Assembly (NCBI RefSeq): GCF_002288925.2
Contig: NW_022098067.1
Span: 3,642,886-3,706,885, forward strand
Origin: Delphinapterus leucas
Lineage: Eukaryota > Chordata > Mammalia > Artiodactyla > Monodontidae
Length of the DNA: 64,000 nucleotides
Direction of reading: 5' to 3'
Numbering within the stretch: position 1 is the stretch's first letter; each line of letters opens with the position of its first letter. The notes below the pieces were generated by a model. The model was not told the DNA's origin and searched no databases. It saw only the letters and a list, made by a program, of their open reading frames with translations. The position numbers and the translations under genes were made by a program. Shown here piece by piece: positions 1 through 11,689 of the stretch.

Positions 1-339
1 GGGTATAAATGCTAAATTGATGAAGAAACAGACTGAAGCATAAGTTTGTGATTTCTTATTTTTCATCTCCTTTGTAGACTTCCTCTAACTTCTCCTAAAA
101 TGCTGGCATTTCCCCCTGGGGTCTGTCCTCAGCCACTTTGCCTCTGTAAATTTCTTAAACACAAACCTGCATATACCCCATTCCTGATTAGAATTTATTT
201 TATGACTTTTCATTACCCTTCTTATAATGTTCAAATTCCTTAAATGATGCTTTACAGTCCATCTCTTGGTTGCTTCTCCCATATCATTATATAGTCCACT
301 TCCCCTGAAACACCAAGCCCCAGTGAAAATGGCTTTTCT

Positions 340-710
340 AAAGATTTTGAGCCCTAAGTTCTCTCTTGCCTTGACAGCTCTGCAAATGCCATTTCCTCAA
401 CCTCAAACATATATTGCATATCTCTGGAGTAATTCCTATTCACCCTTCAGGCCTGAGCATAACTTGCTTCAAGGAGTCTTTTTCTACACATTTACCTTCG
501 AATGAGTTAACCCCCCTTCTGTGTGCTTGCATAACATTTTGTATTATCTCTATCAACCTGGTATTCCAACTCTTTAATTCTATGCATTTGTCATTGGACT
601 ATTTAAGGTCTATAATAGCAGGAATTCTGTCCTACTCACTGAGTTTCCCTGAACAAGGACTGGACCAGTTATTTAGTCACACTCAGTAATTATGAATGAA
701 TGAATCTTAT
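340..710 (+). mobile_element. L2 LINE fragment
   Basis: Diverged L2 3' region, ending TTATGAATGAATGAATC, the tail motif of L2. Similarity of the upstream part (from about 240) is weaker. Confidence 0.55.
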
Positions 711-879
711 GGTCTCATACTCACTTGTATGACTCATTTACATAGTAACTACTGTGTCCCATTTGTATCTAAAAACTCAGCATTTCAAGAATAAATCTAT
801 CACCTGCCCCCTCAAACTTGTTCCTTTTCATATATTCTCTATCCTAGAAGGTAGTGCTCCGCCTTGCATGCTAGGCTTG

Positions 880-1165
880 CTCCTTTTTCTTCAAACCAAT
901 CATCAGTCCTGCCAAATGTGTGCCACATAAAAATATGCCAAATTTATCCCTTCCTCCATGTAAGTGCACAGAAGATAAATTTGAGGAGGAGAGTAGTGAA
1001 GCCTTTGCTCAGGCCCTCTTCATTCTCCTGCATCAATCAACTTCTCTCCTTGGCTCCAGTACTGTCCTTCTTAAACTCATCTGTTAACTTGCAAGGGTGA
1101 ACTATTTGCAACACAGACCACAGATATGCCACTTTTGTGCTTTAAAATCTTCAGAAGCATTCAGA
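880..1165 (+). mobile_element. Probable L2 fragment
   Basis: Contains degraded L2-type phrases including ACACAGACCACAGATATGCC and AAATCTTCAGAAGCATTC. Weak. Confidence 0.4.
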
Positions 1166-1679
1166 AATTGTACATTGTACTTACAAATACTTGCCAGGAA
1201 GACTCCCCTATATATTTGGAAAGAATAATTCATGAGACACTTGTGTGAAGTGTGATATTTCTAAGGAAAGTACAATGGAAAATTACTACAAACTGTTTTC
1301 TATCTTGGTTTTGTATTAGATAGGAATAGTTTAGGCCACAAATAATAACAAATACAAAATAACAATATATGTATGCATACCCCTACGCATGCCTAGATAT
1401 GTATATATATATGAAGTACATATAGTATGGCACTACTATATAACTGCTATGGAAGTCCCATTATCTTCTGGCAATCAGACTTCTATTATTGTTGCTATGA
1501 CATCCTCAACATGTGGCTTCACTTTAAGGTCCATGGTGGCTACTTAAGCTCCAATCATATATCTGTATTAAAGTCAACAAGAAGGAGTGGAGGGGAAGTA
1601 AAACTACATCACCCCCTTTACGACACATGTCATTTTACACATGTAATTACAAATAGAATTTTGTAGCAAGGTTTATATT

Positions 1680-2445
1680 AGCCTTCTAGAATATGTTGCA
1701 GAATATTATGTATTTTTATCTTTTCTGGATGTGTTTGTATAATGTTAAAATTAACTTTTCCTCAAAAGTTTGCTAAAACTTGTCTTAAAATATTTGGGCA
1801 TGAAGTTTGAAGAACCTTTTTAAACCATGCTTCAATTTCTTTCATGAGTCGGTAGCCTCATTCAAATGTTTCATTTGTCCTTGTGTCACATTTGTTAAGA
1901 TATATAAAATTCATTTGTGTGACGTGCTTAATGAATTCTAGCAGAAAATGTGTTCTCAGTAATACTAATTCTTTGAAACTTTTTAGAATTTTCTTCGTGT
2001 TCCAGTACAAGTACAATTTTAATAATATTTCATGGAGAATTTTTCTATATAATCATTACACATTTTTATTCAAATCTTCTGTTTTTATTAAATTTCTGAC
2101 TGTTTAACCTAATTGAGAAATGTACATGGAAACCTCCCACTGTGGTCATAGATTTATCAATTTCTAACTGTATTCATATAGATGTTTGCTTTATATGTGA
2201 TAGATATCTTATATAAAATACTTTAGAATTTTTAGCATCTTCCTGGTAAATTGAACCTTTTTTAATATATATTAGAGGGGTAATGAGCCCCTCTCTCCTC
2301 AATGATGTTTTTTGTCTTAAGGTCTATTTTTTCAATATTAACATAGCTACCTAAGTTTTCTTTTGGCCCATATTTGTCAAGTGTACCTTTTGCCATCGTT
2401 TTATTTTCTTTCCTGTATCCTTACATTTTAGGCATATTTTTGGGC
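1680..2445 (-). mobile_element. Ancient L1 fragment (endonuclease region)
   Basis: Highly diverged antisense L1 ORF2. Phrases such as AACCTCCCACTGTGGTCATA, AAGGTCTATTTTTTCAATAT and CTTTTGGCCCATATTTG line up in order with the endonuclease region of younger L1s in the window. No open frame survives. Confidence 0.55.
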
Positions 2446-2454
2446 TCCACAACT

Positions 2455-2665
2455 GTCATATGCACTAGGTTATTTGCTATGTATGTTATATATTTAATTC
2501 TCCCCAAACCCAAAAGATAAGTAGAATTATTATCCTGTTTTATTCCTGAGACAATTAAAACTTAGAGAGTTTAAATAATTTGCCCAAAGTCACAGGGCAG
2601 TCAATGAGAGAGCTAGGCCTCTTTAGTCGACAAACTCTTGCCTTTAACCATTATGTTATACTACG
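2455..2665 (-). mobile_element. MIR SINE fragment
   Basis: Antisense MIR: TTATCCTGTTTTATTCCTGA, ACTTAGAGAGTTTAAATAAT, TTGCCCAAAGTCACAGGGCA. Confidence 0.75.
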
Positions 2666-2729
2666 TACCAAAAAAAAAGTTTACATTATGTTCACTATGC
2701 CTTACTTAATGAGGGAGGATGATCTATGC

Positions 2730-3075
2730 CAAGGGTCAGCAAACTTTTCCTATAAAGAGCCAGATAGCAGATACTTTAGGCTTTGCAGACAATTTGGTTT
2801 CTGTTACAGCTACTCAACTCTGATGTTGTATGAAAAAGTAGCCACTGATAATACTAATACATAATACATAAATGAATGAGAATATCTGTGCTCTAATAAA
2901 ACTCTATTTATAGACACTGAAATTTGAATTTTATATAATTTTAATGTGTCACAAAAATTTATTTTTATTTTGTTTCACTCCCCTCCAAACATTTAAAAAT
3001 GTAAAAACCATTAATTCCTTATAGGCCATACCAAGACAATTGGGGGCCTGGTCCATGAACTGTAGTTTGCAAAAT
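2730..3075. mobile_element. hAT-type non-autonomous DNA transposon remnant
   Basis: Begins CAAGGGTCAGCAAACTTTTC, with TTTAGGCTTTGCAGAC and an end CTGTAGTTTGCAAA, an imperfect inverse of the start. Same family as 4510-4729 but in the opposite orientation. Family name not asserted. Confidence 0.7.
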
Positions 3076-3079
3076 GTGT

Positions 3080-4505
3080 ACAGATCTCCGTTTTTAAAAA
3101 ATATATAATTTTAAAGCATTGTGTTGTTGTTTAATAGGGTTAACTGTATTAAATTAAAAACTCATTAATGTGTTAGAAATGGTTCTCCAATTATATAGGT
3201 AAATGGAATGTTACTACGCATGTATGAGCCTGCATACCTTCCCAAGATAGCTCTTATTCATACTCCTTTGGGATGTCTTGATATTTAAACTCTATAGGAC
3301 ATGAACCAGATACTCTCTGATAGATTTTTGTTTAGAGTCAAACTAATAATTTTTCTGACAATTATTTTCTTTGTGTTTTTTGTCTCTAATTGGTTAATGA
3401 CTAGAATAAACTTCTGATCTCCAAAATTGAAATACAGATCTCCAACATATATGGTATTAGCTTGTTTGGGAAATATGTATCTGCCATAAATATTTTTGTT
3501 TGCTTTGAAGATTTTTTACATCATATTTCATCTGTATACCAACAGATTACAGAATAACAAACAAAATGGCATAAAGAACTATTTGAGATCAATGTCAAGA
3601 GCAACTGTTGAATCAAATTTAAGGACCATGTTTCAGTGTGGTCTATGCATGGTCCTATGCTAAGTTGAGCAGTGGGTAGAAATACAAAATAAAAAGAGGA
3701 TATGGGTAAATACCAGGTTCAAAGTAATAGGAGATTCTAATATTCTTTTGGGGAGGACAAAAAGAGTCTGAAGAAATAGGATTTTCTAGAAGAAATAGGA
3801 TTTTCTAGAAGAAATAGGAGTGAGAAAAGAGAGCACTCTAGGTAGAGCAGGCAGCACAAACCAAGCCGTGAAAGTGAAAAACTCATGGACTTTTGCAGAT
3901 GCTAAGAAGTCTGGTTTGGTTAAAACCTTTGACACACAGGGTTTACAGGGAGGTGCCAGTTGAGGCCAGCAAGGTGGTTGTGATGACTACGTTTCACTAA
4001 GAGTTCACTAAGATTATGCGTTGGCCCTGTGCCATTGTGCATTTACTAAAGTTACCTTTTAAAACTCCTGAGAGAGTTTGGAATGTAACTAGAATCATCA
4101 ATTCATGGCACATAGCTAAGATTTTTCTGAACTAACATAGAGAAATAATCCTATTTAGCACTGTATTTCTATACACAGATGTTTAAATTAAAAATACAGA
4201 GTAATGTTTTTAAAACTAGCAACAGTAGAATTGCATCAACAACAATGGCAAGAGTTAAGGCACTGAAAACTCATGTACATTAGACAAATCAGAATAAGTT
4301 TAAAGAAGCACTGGAGCTAACATATTGCTAATGAAATCACTGATGAGAAAATGAACTGCTTAGTGGAAATAAATTTGGAACGGATAATGCTGAAGAGCAT
4401 AGACAGGACCAAGTCTGAAAATTGTGCCTTTGGGCATCCATAATAACTAGAATTTCCCAGTTACCACAAATCTTCATAGGTCTGAAACTTTTCACTCCTA
4501 ACTTC
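3080..4505. other. Non-coding stretch, mostly no recognisable feature
   Basis: AT-rich sequence without open frames or young repeats apart from the 19-bp tandem repeat. The part around 3840-3960 may be a diverged piece of the unassigned ancient repeat. Confidence 0.6.
3771..3819. repeat. 19-bp tandem repeat, 2.6 copies
   Basis: Unit AAGAAATAGGATTTTCTAG at 3771-3789 and 3790-3808, with a partial third copy to 3819. Copies are identical. Confidence 0.95.
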
Positions 4506-4509
4506 TAGA

Positions 4510-4729
4510 ATAGGACTGAGCAAACTACATCTGGAGGATCCATTCTGGCCAACAGCTTTTCTTTGCAAATAAAGTTGTATTGGAGCACAGCCACACACTC
4601 AGTTTTGTATAATCTGTGGCTGCTTTCTCACTACAATGGCAGAGCTGAGTAGTTGCAACAGAGACTGTATGACCTGCAAAGTCTAAAGTATTTACTACCT
4701 AACCCTTTACAGAAGCTTGCTAACCCCTG
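4510..4729. mobile_element. hAT-type non-autonomous DNA transposon remnant
   Basis: Contains AATAAAGTTGTATTGGAGCA, GGCTGCTTTCTCACTACAAT and ends AAGCTTGCTAACCCCTG, inverse of the family start (CAGGGGTCAGCAAAC). Opposite orientation to 2730-3075. Confidence 0.75.
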
Positions 4730-5608
4730 ACTTATAATCTTCATTGAAAATTGATTATGTCAATAGAATCATCTTACATGAAAGAGTTTAAGTTTCTGTT
4801 TGTTCTGTGTGTGCTTATATTGCTAAGTAACCAAATTTGCATAATACAAAAATATCTTTTAAAAATTATTCATAAAAGTAACTCACTAAATATTTGAGTA
4901 GCTGATTTCAGGACTTATGCAAGAGTGGAGTATGAGTACTATGGAAATAGTACTTATTATAAATCTATTATACCGTGAACATAGGTGTTTACACCTGATA
5001 TATTGCATTCCTGACCTAACAAAGTTTTAGTTTTCATATCTTTCACAGTTGAACTATTCCTTTCAATTACTAGATAAATAGAACTCAAGTCTTTCTATTT
5101 AAATAATGATATTTCCTATTCTTCAGGATACCCTATAATCATAAACCTGATCAAAGCCTCTAATGTGAAATATCAAACTAGGGATTATTTGTTTGTTTGC
5201 CTTTATGCATGAGATTTCTCTAGGAGGGGAAAAAGACTATTTCTCGAAGGCATCCAAGCGTATAGAAGTTTTTACTGTTTATGTATATATGGTAGATGAA
5301 GAAAAACAACATAAAATAATGTTGTCACTTATCCCAAGTCATATTTAGGGTTTTTTTGTTTTATGCTGCCTTGTATCTTATGTTAAGTAATAGATATGGA
5401 CTTTGGAAATTAAACTTGGAACCACTGTGATGTAGCACCAGCAATTTTAACTTTAGAATGCATTTACACATATTTCCAAAATCTTAATTGGGCCTGCATA
5501 TAAGGCTTAGCTTTGTTTTATGACTTACATACTTAGTAACTCAAATAAAAAGTAGATCAAAGGCAGAGGCACCATCATATCTAAGCTGGATTGCTACCAT
5601 AGCTTCTT

Positions 5609-5845
5609 TTTTGTTGTTGTTATCTGCTCTGCTCTTTACTATTCTGGCATTCTGTCTTTATTTTTTTGCTTTTTAAAAAAATTTTATATTATATTGGAGC
5701 ATAGTTGATTAACAATGTTGTGTTAATTTCAGGTGACTGAGTTATACATATACATGTATCAATTCTTTTACAAATTCTTTTCCCATTTAGGTTATTACAG
5801 AATATTGAGCAGCATTCCCTGTGCTGTACAGTAGGTCCTTGTTGT
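5609..5845 (-). mobile_element. Short L1 3' end with candidate 3' transduction
   Basis: L1 3' UTR at about 5672-5845, then, in L1 sense, an A-rich tail followed by about 60 bp of non-L1 sequence (5609-5671) ending in A-rich ACAACAACAAAA. The whole is flanked by a 21-bp direct repeat at 5588-5608 and 5846-5866 with one CpG-type transition. The outer position of the duplication shows the extra 60 bp came with the insertion. Confidence 0.82.
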
Positions 5846-5866
5846 GGATTGCTACCGTAGCTTCTT

Positions 5867-6365
5867 AACTGATTTCTCTGCTTCCATCCTTACCCCAATC
5901 TGTGTCTTCATAATGCAATAACCAGAGTGAACCTTCTAAGATAGGCAGATCACAGCTCTCTGCCCAAAGCTATCCAATGGCTTCCAACTCACTCAGTGTA
6001 AGATCAAAGCTCTTATGATGGCATGCCAGGTACATTGTACCCTCAGGGCCTTTGTACCTGCTCTTTGCTCTGCCTGGAATACTCTTTCTACAGAAGTAAA
6101 AAGACCTCTCTGCCTCTCCTTCAAGTCTTTTCTTAATGTCACCTTCTCAGTGAGATTCTCTCTGACCACCTCCATTCTCCATCCTGATGTTCCCCATTCT
6201 CCCTTCCTGCTTTATTTTTCTCTATATCACATTTCACCACTCTGCATTCTAAACATTTACTTACTTAACATAAGCTCCATTACAACAGGATGTTGTGTTT
6301 ATTTATTCACTGCTGTACTCTCAGGGTCTAGATTTGTACCTGGCACATAGAAGATACACCATACA
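5867..6365 (+). mobile_element. L2 LINE 3' fragment
   Basis: Ordered L2 phrases: ATCCAATGGCTTCCAACTCA, GGGCCTTTGTACCTGCTCTT, GCTTTATTTTTCTCTATATC, TGTACCTGGCACATAGAAGA. A short L1 inserted immediately upstream. Confidence 0.8.
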
Positions 6366-6894
6366 TATGTGTCAAATGAAATTTGACAAATGAATTAAGA
6401 ATTGGCAAGTATAATGATAAAAAAAACAAAGGACTGGAGCATGTACCATCATCTAATCGTTATTTCAGGAGATGGTGGTCTGGAGTTCCTGAGGCCCAGG
6501 AATGAATGACCAGGATTGCTTGGTTTCTAAGACAGACATGGGATTCATGGAGTTTCTGATATCTTATCACTTATTAAGTTATTTATACTTGAACTAGGAA
6601 AATATTTTTCTAATTTTAACACTTAACAATTTGTGACTGTATAAATAAGAAGTGGTATAGTACGTTCTTAAAATATTCTAAAACATGTTCGAGTCCCCCC
6701 ACCAATGTGTTTTTGATGACTCATGCATTTTTTGATAAACAAGAAGCATATGCTACAAAAATGCAAATGGAAAAAGAAAATTATGAACAAGGAAAAAGGC
6801 TAATCATAGGTATTAGAGGAATATTGCTTTCAAGTGGTGTCTGAGGTTCTTCGAAAATTTATAATCTAGTAATAATAGCAAGCACTTATATAGT

Positions 6895-7130
6895 GCATAC
6901 AGTGTATAGGCATGGTTCTAAAAGCTATACATATATAAACTCATTTCTTCATCACAGTATTCTGAGGTAGGTGATATTAATATTTCCACTTTACAGATCA
7001 TAAAACTGAGGCCTACAGAGGTTAAATAACTTGTCCAAGATAATACAGCAAGTCAGTTACAGATCCAGGCTTCAAATCTGGGCAGTTGGACTTCAAAATC
7101 TGTGCTCAACACACTATGTTATGATACTAA
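6895..7130 (-). mobile_element. MIR SINE
   Basis: Antisense MIR core: CTCATTTCTTCATCACAGTA, CCACTTTACAGATCATAAAA, CTGAGGCCTACAGAGGTTAA in order. Ancient mammal-wide SINE. Confidence 0.85.
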
Positions 7131-7165
7131 TGAGGACCTCCACCTTTAATTTGAATCAGAGATAG

Positions 7166-7288
7166 GGAATTCCCTGGCAGTCCAGTGGTTAGGGCTTGGC
7201 GCTTTCACTGCCAGGGCCCGGGTTCGTTCCCTGGTTGGGGAACTAAGATCCCTCAAGCCTCGTGGCACAGCCAAAAAAAAAAAAAAAA
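7166..7288 (+). mobile_element. CHR-type SINE, short variant
   Basis: tRNA-derived SINE beginning GGAATTCCCTGGCAGTCCAG, with B-box-like GGGTTCGTTCCC and a pure A tail. Perfect 14-bp target-site duplication TGAATCAGAGATAG at 7152-7165 and 7289-7302. Confidence 0.95.
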
Positions 7289-8190
7289 TGAATCAGAGAT
7301 AGCCAAAGAAGATAGCAGAGTAAGCAGGACCCTGGACACTTCATATGTAACACTATGCAGCACTGGGAAATCCCAACAATTCCTGAAAGGCTCAAAAGAA
7401 GAACCAGTTACAGATCCAAATATTTCAGCTTTAGAAATTTATTTCAGCATGGACATCTGAGTCCTGCAGCTGCTGTGTATGGGCTTTTGTGTGGTCACAG
7501 GTGTTGGCTGTACTACTAGAGCACATAATGGAGAATGACAAGGCAAGCATAGTGGCGACTGCCAGCCCCAGGAGATAATGTGCCAAGTTTAATACTGAAA
7601 GTCAAAGATATGCATGTGCCAGTTTTCTTCTAAATGCATTTTTACTTAATAAAAACAAAGTTGTCTTCTAAAAGCATCATCTGTAGATGGATAAAAGATG
7701 ATACTGGCATAAAAATAGTAACATTAGCAGGCTTTAAAAGTTAAAATTTTATTTAAAAACTGAAGATAACAGAGTAATGAAATCAGACATTTGCATCAAG
7801 GAATGACTACTTGAATATCAAGTGAACAATCAGAATCTACATATTTCTATTTTAGGAAGTCAAAGTATTGCTTACTTTTTCATGGAAAAAATATTTTAAA
7901 AAAAGAAAAGTGAATACATAAACCATACCCAGACCTTTAAAAAAAAAAAAAAACCTGGTATTTTCTATAAATAGAGGCTTCAGACCATAATAAATGATGC
8001 TTTGGTGAAAATGGGCTAGAGCCTTCCTTATATGAGTTAAATCATCCAACTGAATTAAACAAATGTTTGTGGATGATTAGCCATGTGTACCATGCTACAT
8101 GAATATATGCATAAACTATAGATTTTGATAGCAAAAAGAAAACAGAACACATGTCACTGTAATAGAAAGTACATTAAGAAAGTAACATAA

Positions 8191-8380
8191 ATAGGGAGAG
8201 AGGGAGGGAGATGCAAGAGGGAGGGGATACGGGGATATATGTATACATATATATATATGATATACATATGTATATGATTCACTTTGTTATACAGCAGAAA
8301 CTAACACAACATTGTAAAGCAATTATACTCCAATAAAGATGTTAAAATAAATAAATACAATGGTGATCTAGCAAAAGAAA
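8191..8380 (+). mobile_element. Short L1 3' end with perfect 14-bp target-site duplication
   Basis: Sense L1 3' UTR beginning at the G-rich block, ending AATAAAGATGTTAAAATAAA. Flanked by AGAAAGTAACATAA at 8177-8190 and 8381-8394. About 20 bp (TGGTGATCTAGCAAAAGAAA) lie between the A-rich tail and the right duplication. Confidence 0.9.
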
Positions 8381-9319
8381 AGAAAGTAACATAAGAAAGT
8401 TACAAAGAAAATGTTGGGATTCAAAGGAAGAAGACCCCCATATCAGATTTGAGACTAAGATGGGCCCTAAGTCGGAAGTAGAATTTGAATTGGTGCCTAA
8501 GAAGTTAATGCATGCTTTCAACTACAGGAAAGGGAAGGCATTCCAGGGAGAGGAAATTGAATGAATAAAGGCGTAGAGGTAGGAAGGTAAAGTTTCAACA
8601 TGAATGGAGAGCTGTCCACATTTTCTGGGGCACAGGCTTAGTAACCTGGATAAGATTAGCATCTAGTAAGAGAACTGTGAGCCAAAGGAGAAGTACTAGG
8701 TCTTGTTCAGACTCCCCAGACCTGTGGCTGATATATAACAGGTGTTTGGAATGTAGGTGAAATTAGATAACATGTAGGTGAAATGTTAAGTGAAACAATT
8801 TGTGTAATGGTATTTATGCAGATAACCATTATTTAATGTAAACCATGCTCTAATTGAGGCACATACAATACAAGACTGTGCACAGGTACACAGGAGCCAG
8901 GTTAATTTGCCTAGACAGTCAGAGGAGGCTTCAGAAAGGATAACATTTGAGCTAGGTAGATCTTAAAGACTGACTAAGAGACTTCCCGATGAAGTGAGGG
9001 AAGAATGGTGTTTCTTAGAGGCAACAGTATGATATGTTATGCAAATGGTAAGTAACTCAGTATGGCTCAATAAAAAAGGGAGTGGGAGATGACTGTCAGG
9101 GAGAATGGGGCTGACCGAGGATGTCTGGAACAGATGAGAACAGATAATGTCAGATTGTATACGCCCACCTGAGAATTTGGACTCTGTGCCCTAGGTAAAG
9201 GGGTGCCAATAGTTATTTTAAAGTAGAGTGTTGACATGATAAAAGTTTATGCTTCAAAAATAGAACACTAAAGCAATATAGACAAGGAACTGAAGGTGGT
9301 AATATTCTGCAGGGAAGAA

Positions 9320-10630
9320 AAAGCGACCAGGAAAATTAGAATGTGACACATAAACAAGTGAAAAAGAGCATAGTAAAACCTATATACATAAATGCTAAGA
9401 AGGTGTCAAGTACATGAATCATCAGAGTAGGCTGGCTTTAGTCAAAATTTATCATTAGGGATTTGGAGCCAGATTTTATTTTTCAAAAATGTCCTCCATT
9501 TTAACTTTTAAGTTACTTTTAAGTAACAAAAACAAGGTATTACTTTAACTCATGGGTTCTTACATCAATTCTGTATTTCAATATGTACTAAAGATGCTAG
9601 TATCATCAATATATACATTTTCTTTATGTCATAATACATCATTTATATTACTATTTTGTGTATTTACATGATATACATATAGAATGTGGATGATAAAGTG
9701 CTGTAGTTTGCTACAGCCTTGTAATGCACATAACATCCTGATGCAAGGACAGTTTGACTGTGATGACACCTGAATACTTAAAATATTAAGTATTTTAATA
9801 CATGGCTTAACAATATCCTCCAATTTAACACAATTTTTAAAATAAACCCAGTCATTCAGTCTTTTTCTATTTCTAGACTGCCAAGTAGTCCTGGAGAAAG
9901 ACATAAAATGGGATCACTTTGTGCCATTACAGACTGACCGAGGCCCTCACTTTGGCTGAGCAATTTCTGCTCATCCCTAGTCAAAACCTTATTACTTTCC
10001 CCAAAGCTCTTATTTCAAAGTTTTACCAATTTTCATGTATATCAAACTGGACTTTTTTCTACTCCCTTAGTTCTCTGGAGATCAGGGTACTTTTATTGAG
10101 GCCATTTAACATGAGTTCCCTCAATATTCTATCCACATCAAAATGATCTGAATACTCTATGTTCTTTCTGCCTTCAAGAAATAGTCTTTGCCTTCATTCA
10201 AGGCTAACCCTCCAAATGTTTTCTCTCATATTTCCCTTCAGTTATCTACACAACCTCTTTGACCTTTATTTTCTCTCTGTCTATATACAAGACCAAATTT
10301 CCCCAACTGTAAACAAGCACTCAACACCCTCTATAATTCGAGCTCTCCTGAACCACTATGCTAAGTCTCTCATCATCACATTCATTGAAACACAGTATAC
10401 AAAGTTCTTCCTCATTTTCACTCTTTAGCCCTTTGCAATTTGGGTTCTACCTACCAGCTCTACAGAATTTAACCTCTTCAAAAATTAACCTTCAGCTCTC
10501 CAAATCCAAAGATGTTCCTGATATTTCATATTCTTAAGTGCTTCTTATTCTTTATCCTCTTAAATTGTTCTTTGGTATCTGACATTATTTTGCACTAATT
10601 TTTGAAACATTATGTTCCCATGATCATCTT
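9320..10630. other. Non-coding stretch, nothing recognised
   Basis: No repeat, TSD-bounded insertion or plausible exon seen. Short open frames here lack any family motif. Confidence 0.6.
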
Positions 10631-10635
10631 CAGTA

Positions 10636-10920
10636 CAGTCAGCCCTCCATATCCATAGGTTCCACATCTGAAGATTCAACAAACTGGATCAAAAATATTG
10701 GGAAAAAATTCCAGAAAGTTACAAAAATCAAAACTATTTACATAGCATTTACATTGTGTTAGGTATTATAAGTAATCTAGAGATGATTTAAAGTATGTGG
10801 GAGGATGTGCTTAGGTTTCATGCAAATACTACATTTTATATCAGGGATTTGAGCAACTGTGGATTTTGGTATCCACAAGAGTCCTGGAACTGATACTCTG
10901 TAGATACTAACGGACAAGCG
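10636..10920. mobile_element. Tigger/MER2-like DNA transposon remnant
   Basis: Starts CAGTCAGCCCTCCATATCCA directly after a TA dinucleotide (10634-10635), contains the family-typical GATCAAAAATATTGGGAAAA and ends in a degraded inverse of the start (GTAGATACTAACGGACAAGC). Non-autonomous, no coding capacity. Confidence 0.78.
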
Positions 10921-11178
10921 TGCTGCCTGTTCTCTGCCTTATGTTCCTGATCCTAAGCATTAGTATTCTCCACATTCAGTCCTTACTGCTCAACTCTGCT
11001 CTCTCAACATTCCCTCTGGAGCCAATGCTGCTTTTACCATTGCTTAACTGTAATTTTGATCTGAATGATTCCAAAATCCCTGAAGCACTGAAATAATTAG
11101 GATTAAAGGGTCATGATGTATGCATTTTGTTTCAGAAAAAAAGTACGTATAAAAAAAAAGTACATATAACCCATACAA

Positions 11179-11210
11179 GTGTGTGTGTGCACATGTATAT
11201 ATATATATAT

Positions 11211-11249
<39 letters not shown>

Positions 11250-11260
11250 TTGTGTGTGTA
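11179..11260. repeat. (TG)n/(TA)n microsatellite
   Basis: TG run, then TA run with an AAA interruption, then TG again. Just left of the SINE at 11317. Confidence 0.97.
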
Positions 11261-11316
11261 AAATGTTAACTATAGGTAAATTTTTATAAGAGGCGTTTGG
11301 GTCTTGTATTATTTTT

Positions 11317-11530
11317 TTTTTTTTATTTTGTTATTTTTGCGGTACGCGGGCCTCTTACTGTTGTGGCCTCTCCCGTTGCGGAGCACAGGCTCCGGACACG
11401 CAGGCTCAGCGGCCATGGCTCACGGGCCCAGCCGCTCCGCGGCATGTGGGATCTTCCCGGACCGGGACACGAACCTGTGTTCCCTGCATCGGCAGGCGGA
11501 CTCTCAACCACTGTGCCACCAGGGAAGCCC
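11317..11530 (-). mobile_element. CHR-type SINE
   Basis: Antisense copy: T tail, then GCGGTACGCGGGCCTCT to CCACCAGGGAAGCCC. Perfect 15-bp target-site duplication TCTTGTATTATTTTT at 11302-11316 and 11531-11545. Confidence 0.95.
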
Positions 11531-11689
11531 TCTTGTATTATTTTTATTCTTAAACTTTTCCATAAGTTAAAATTATTTCCAAATGTAAATTATAAAAATA
11601 TGTGGGATGTAACTGAAGTTGTGCTGAGAAGAAATTTCATATTTTTGAAGACATTTATCACAAAACAAGAAAATTGGATACAAATAAAC

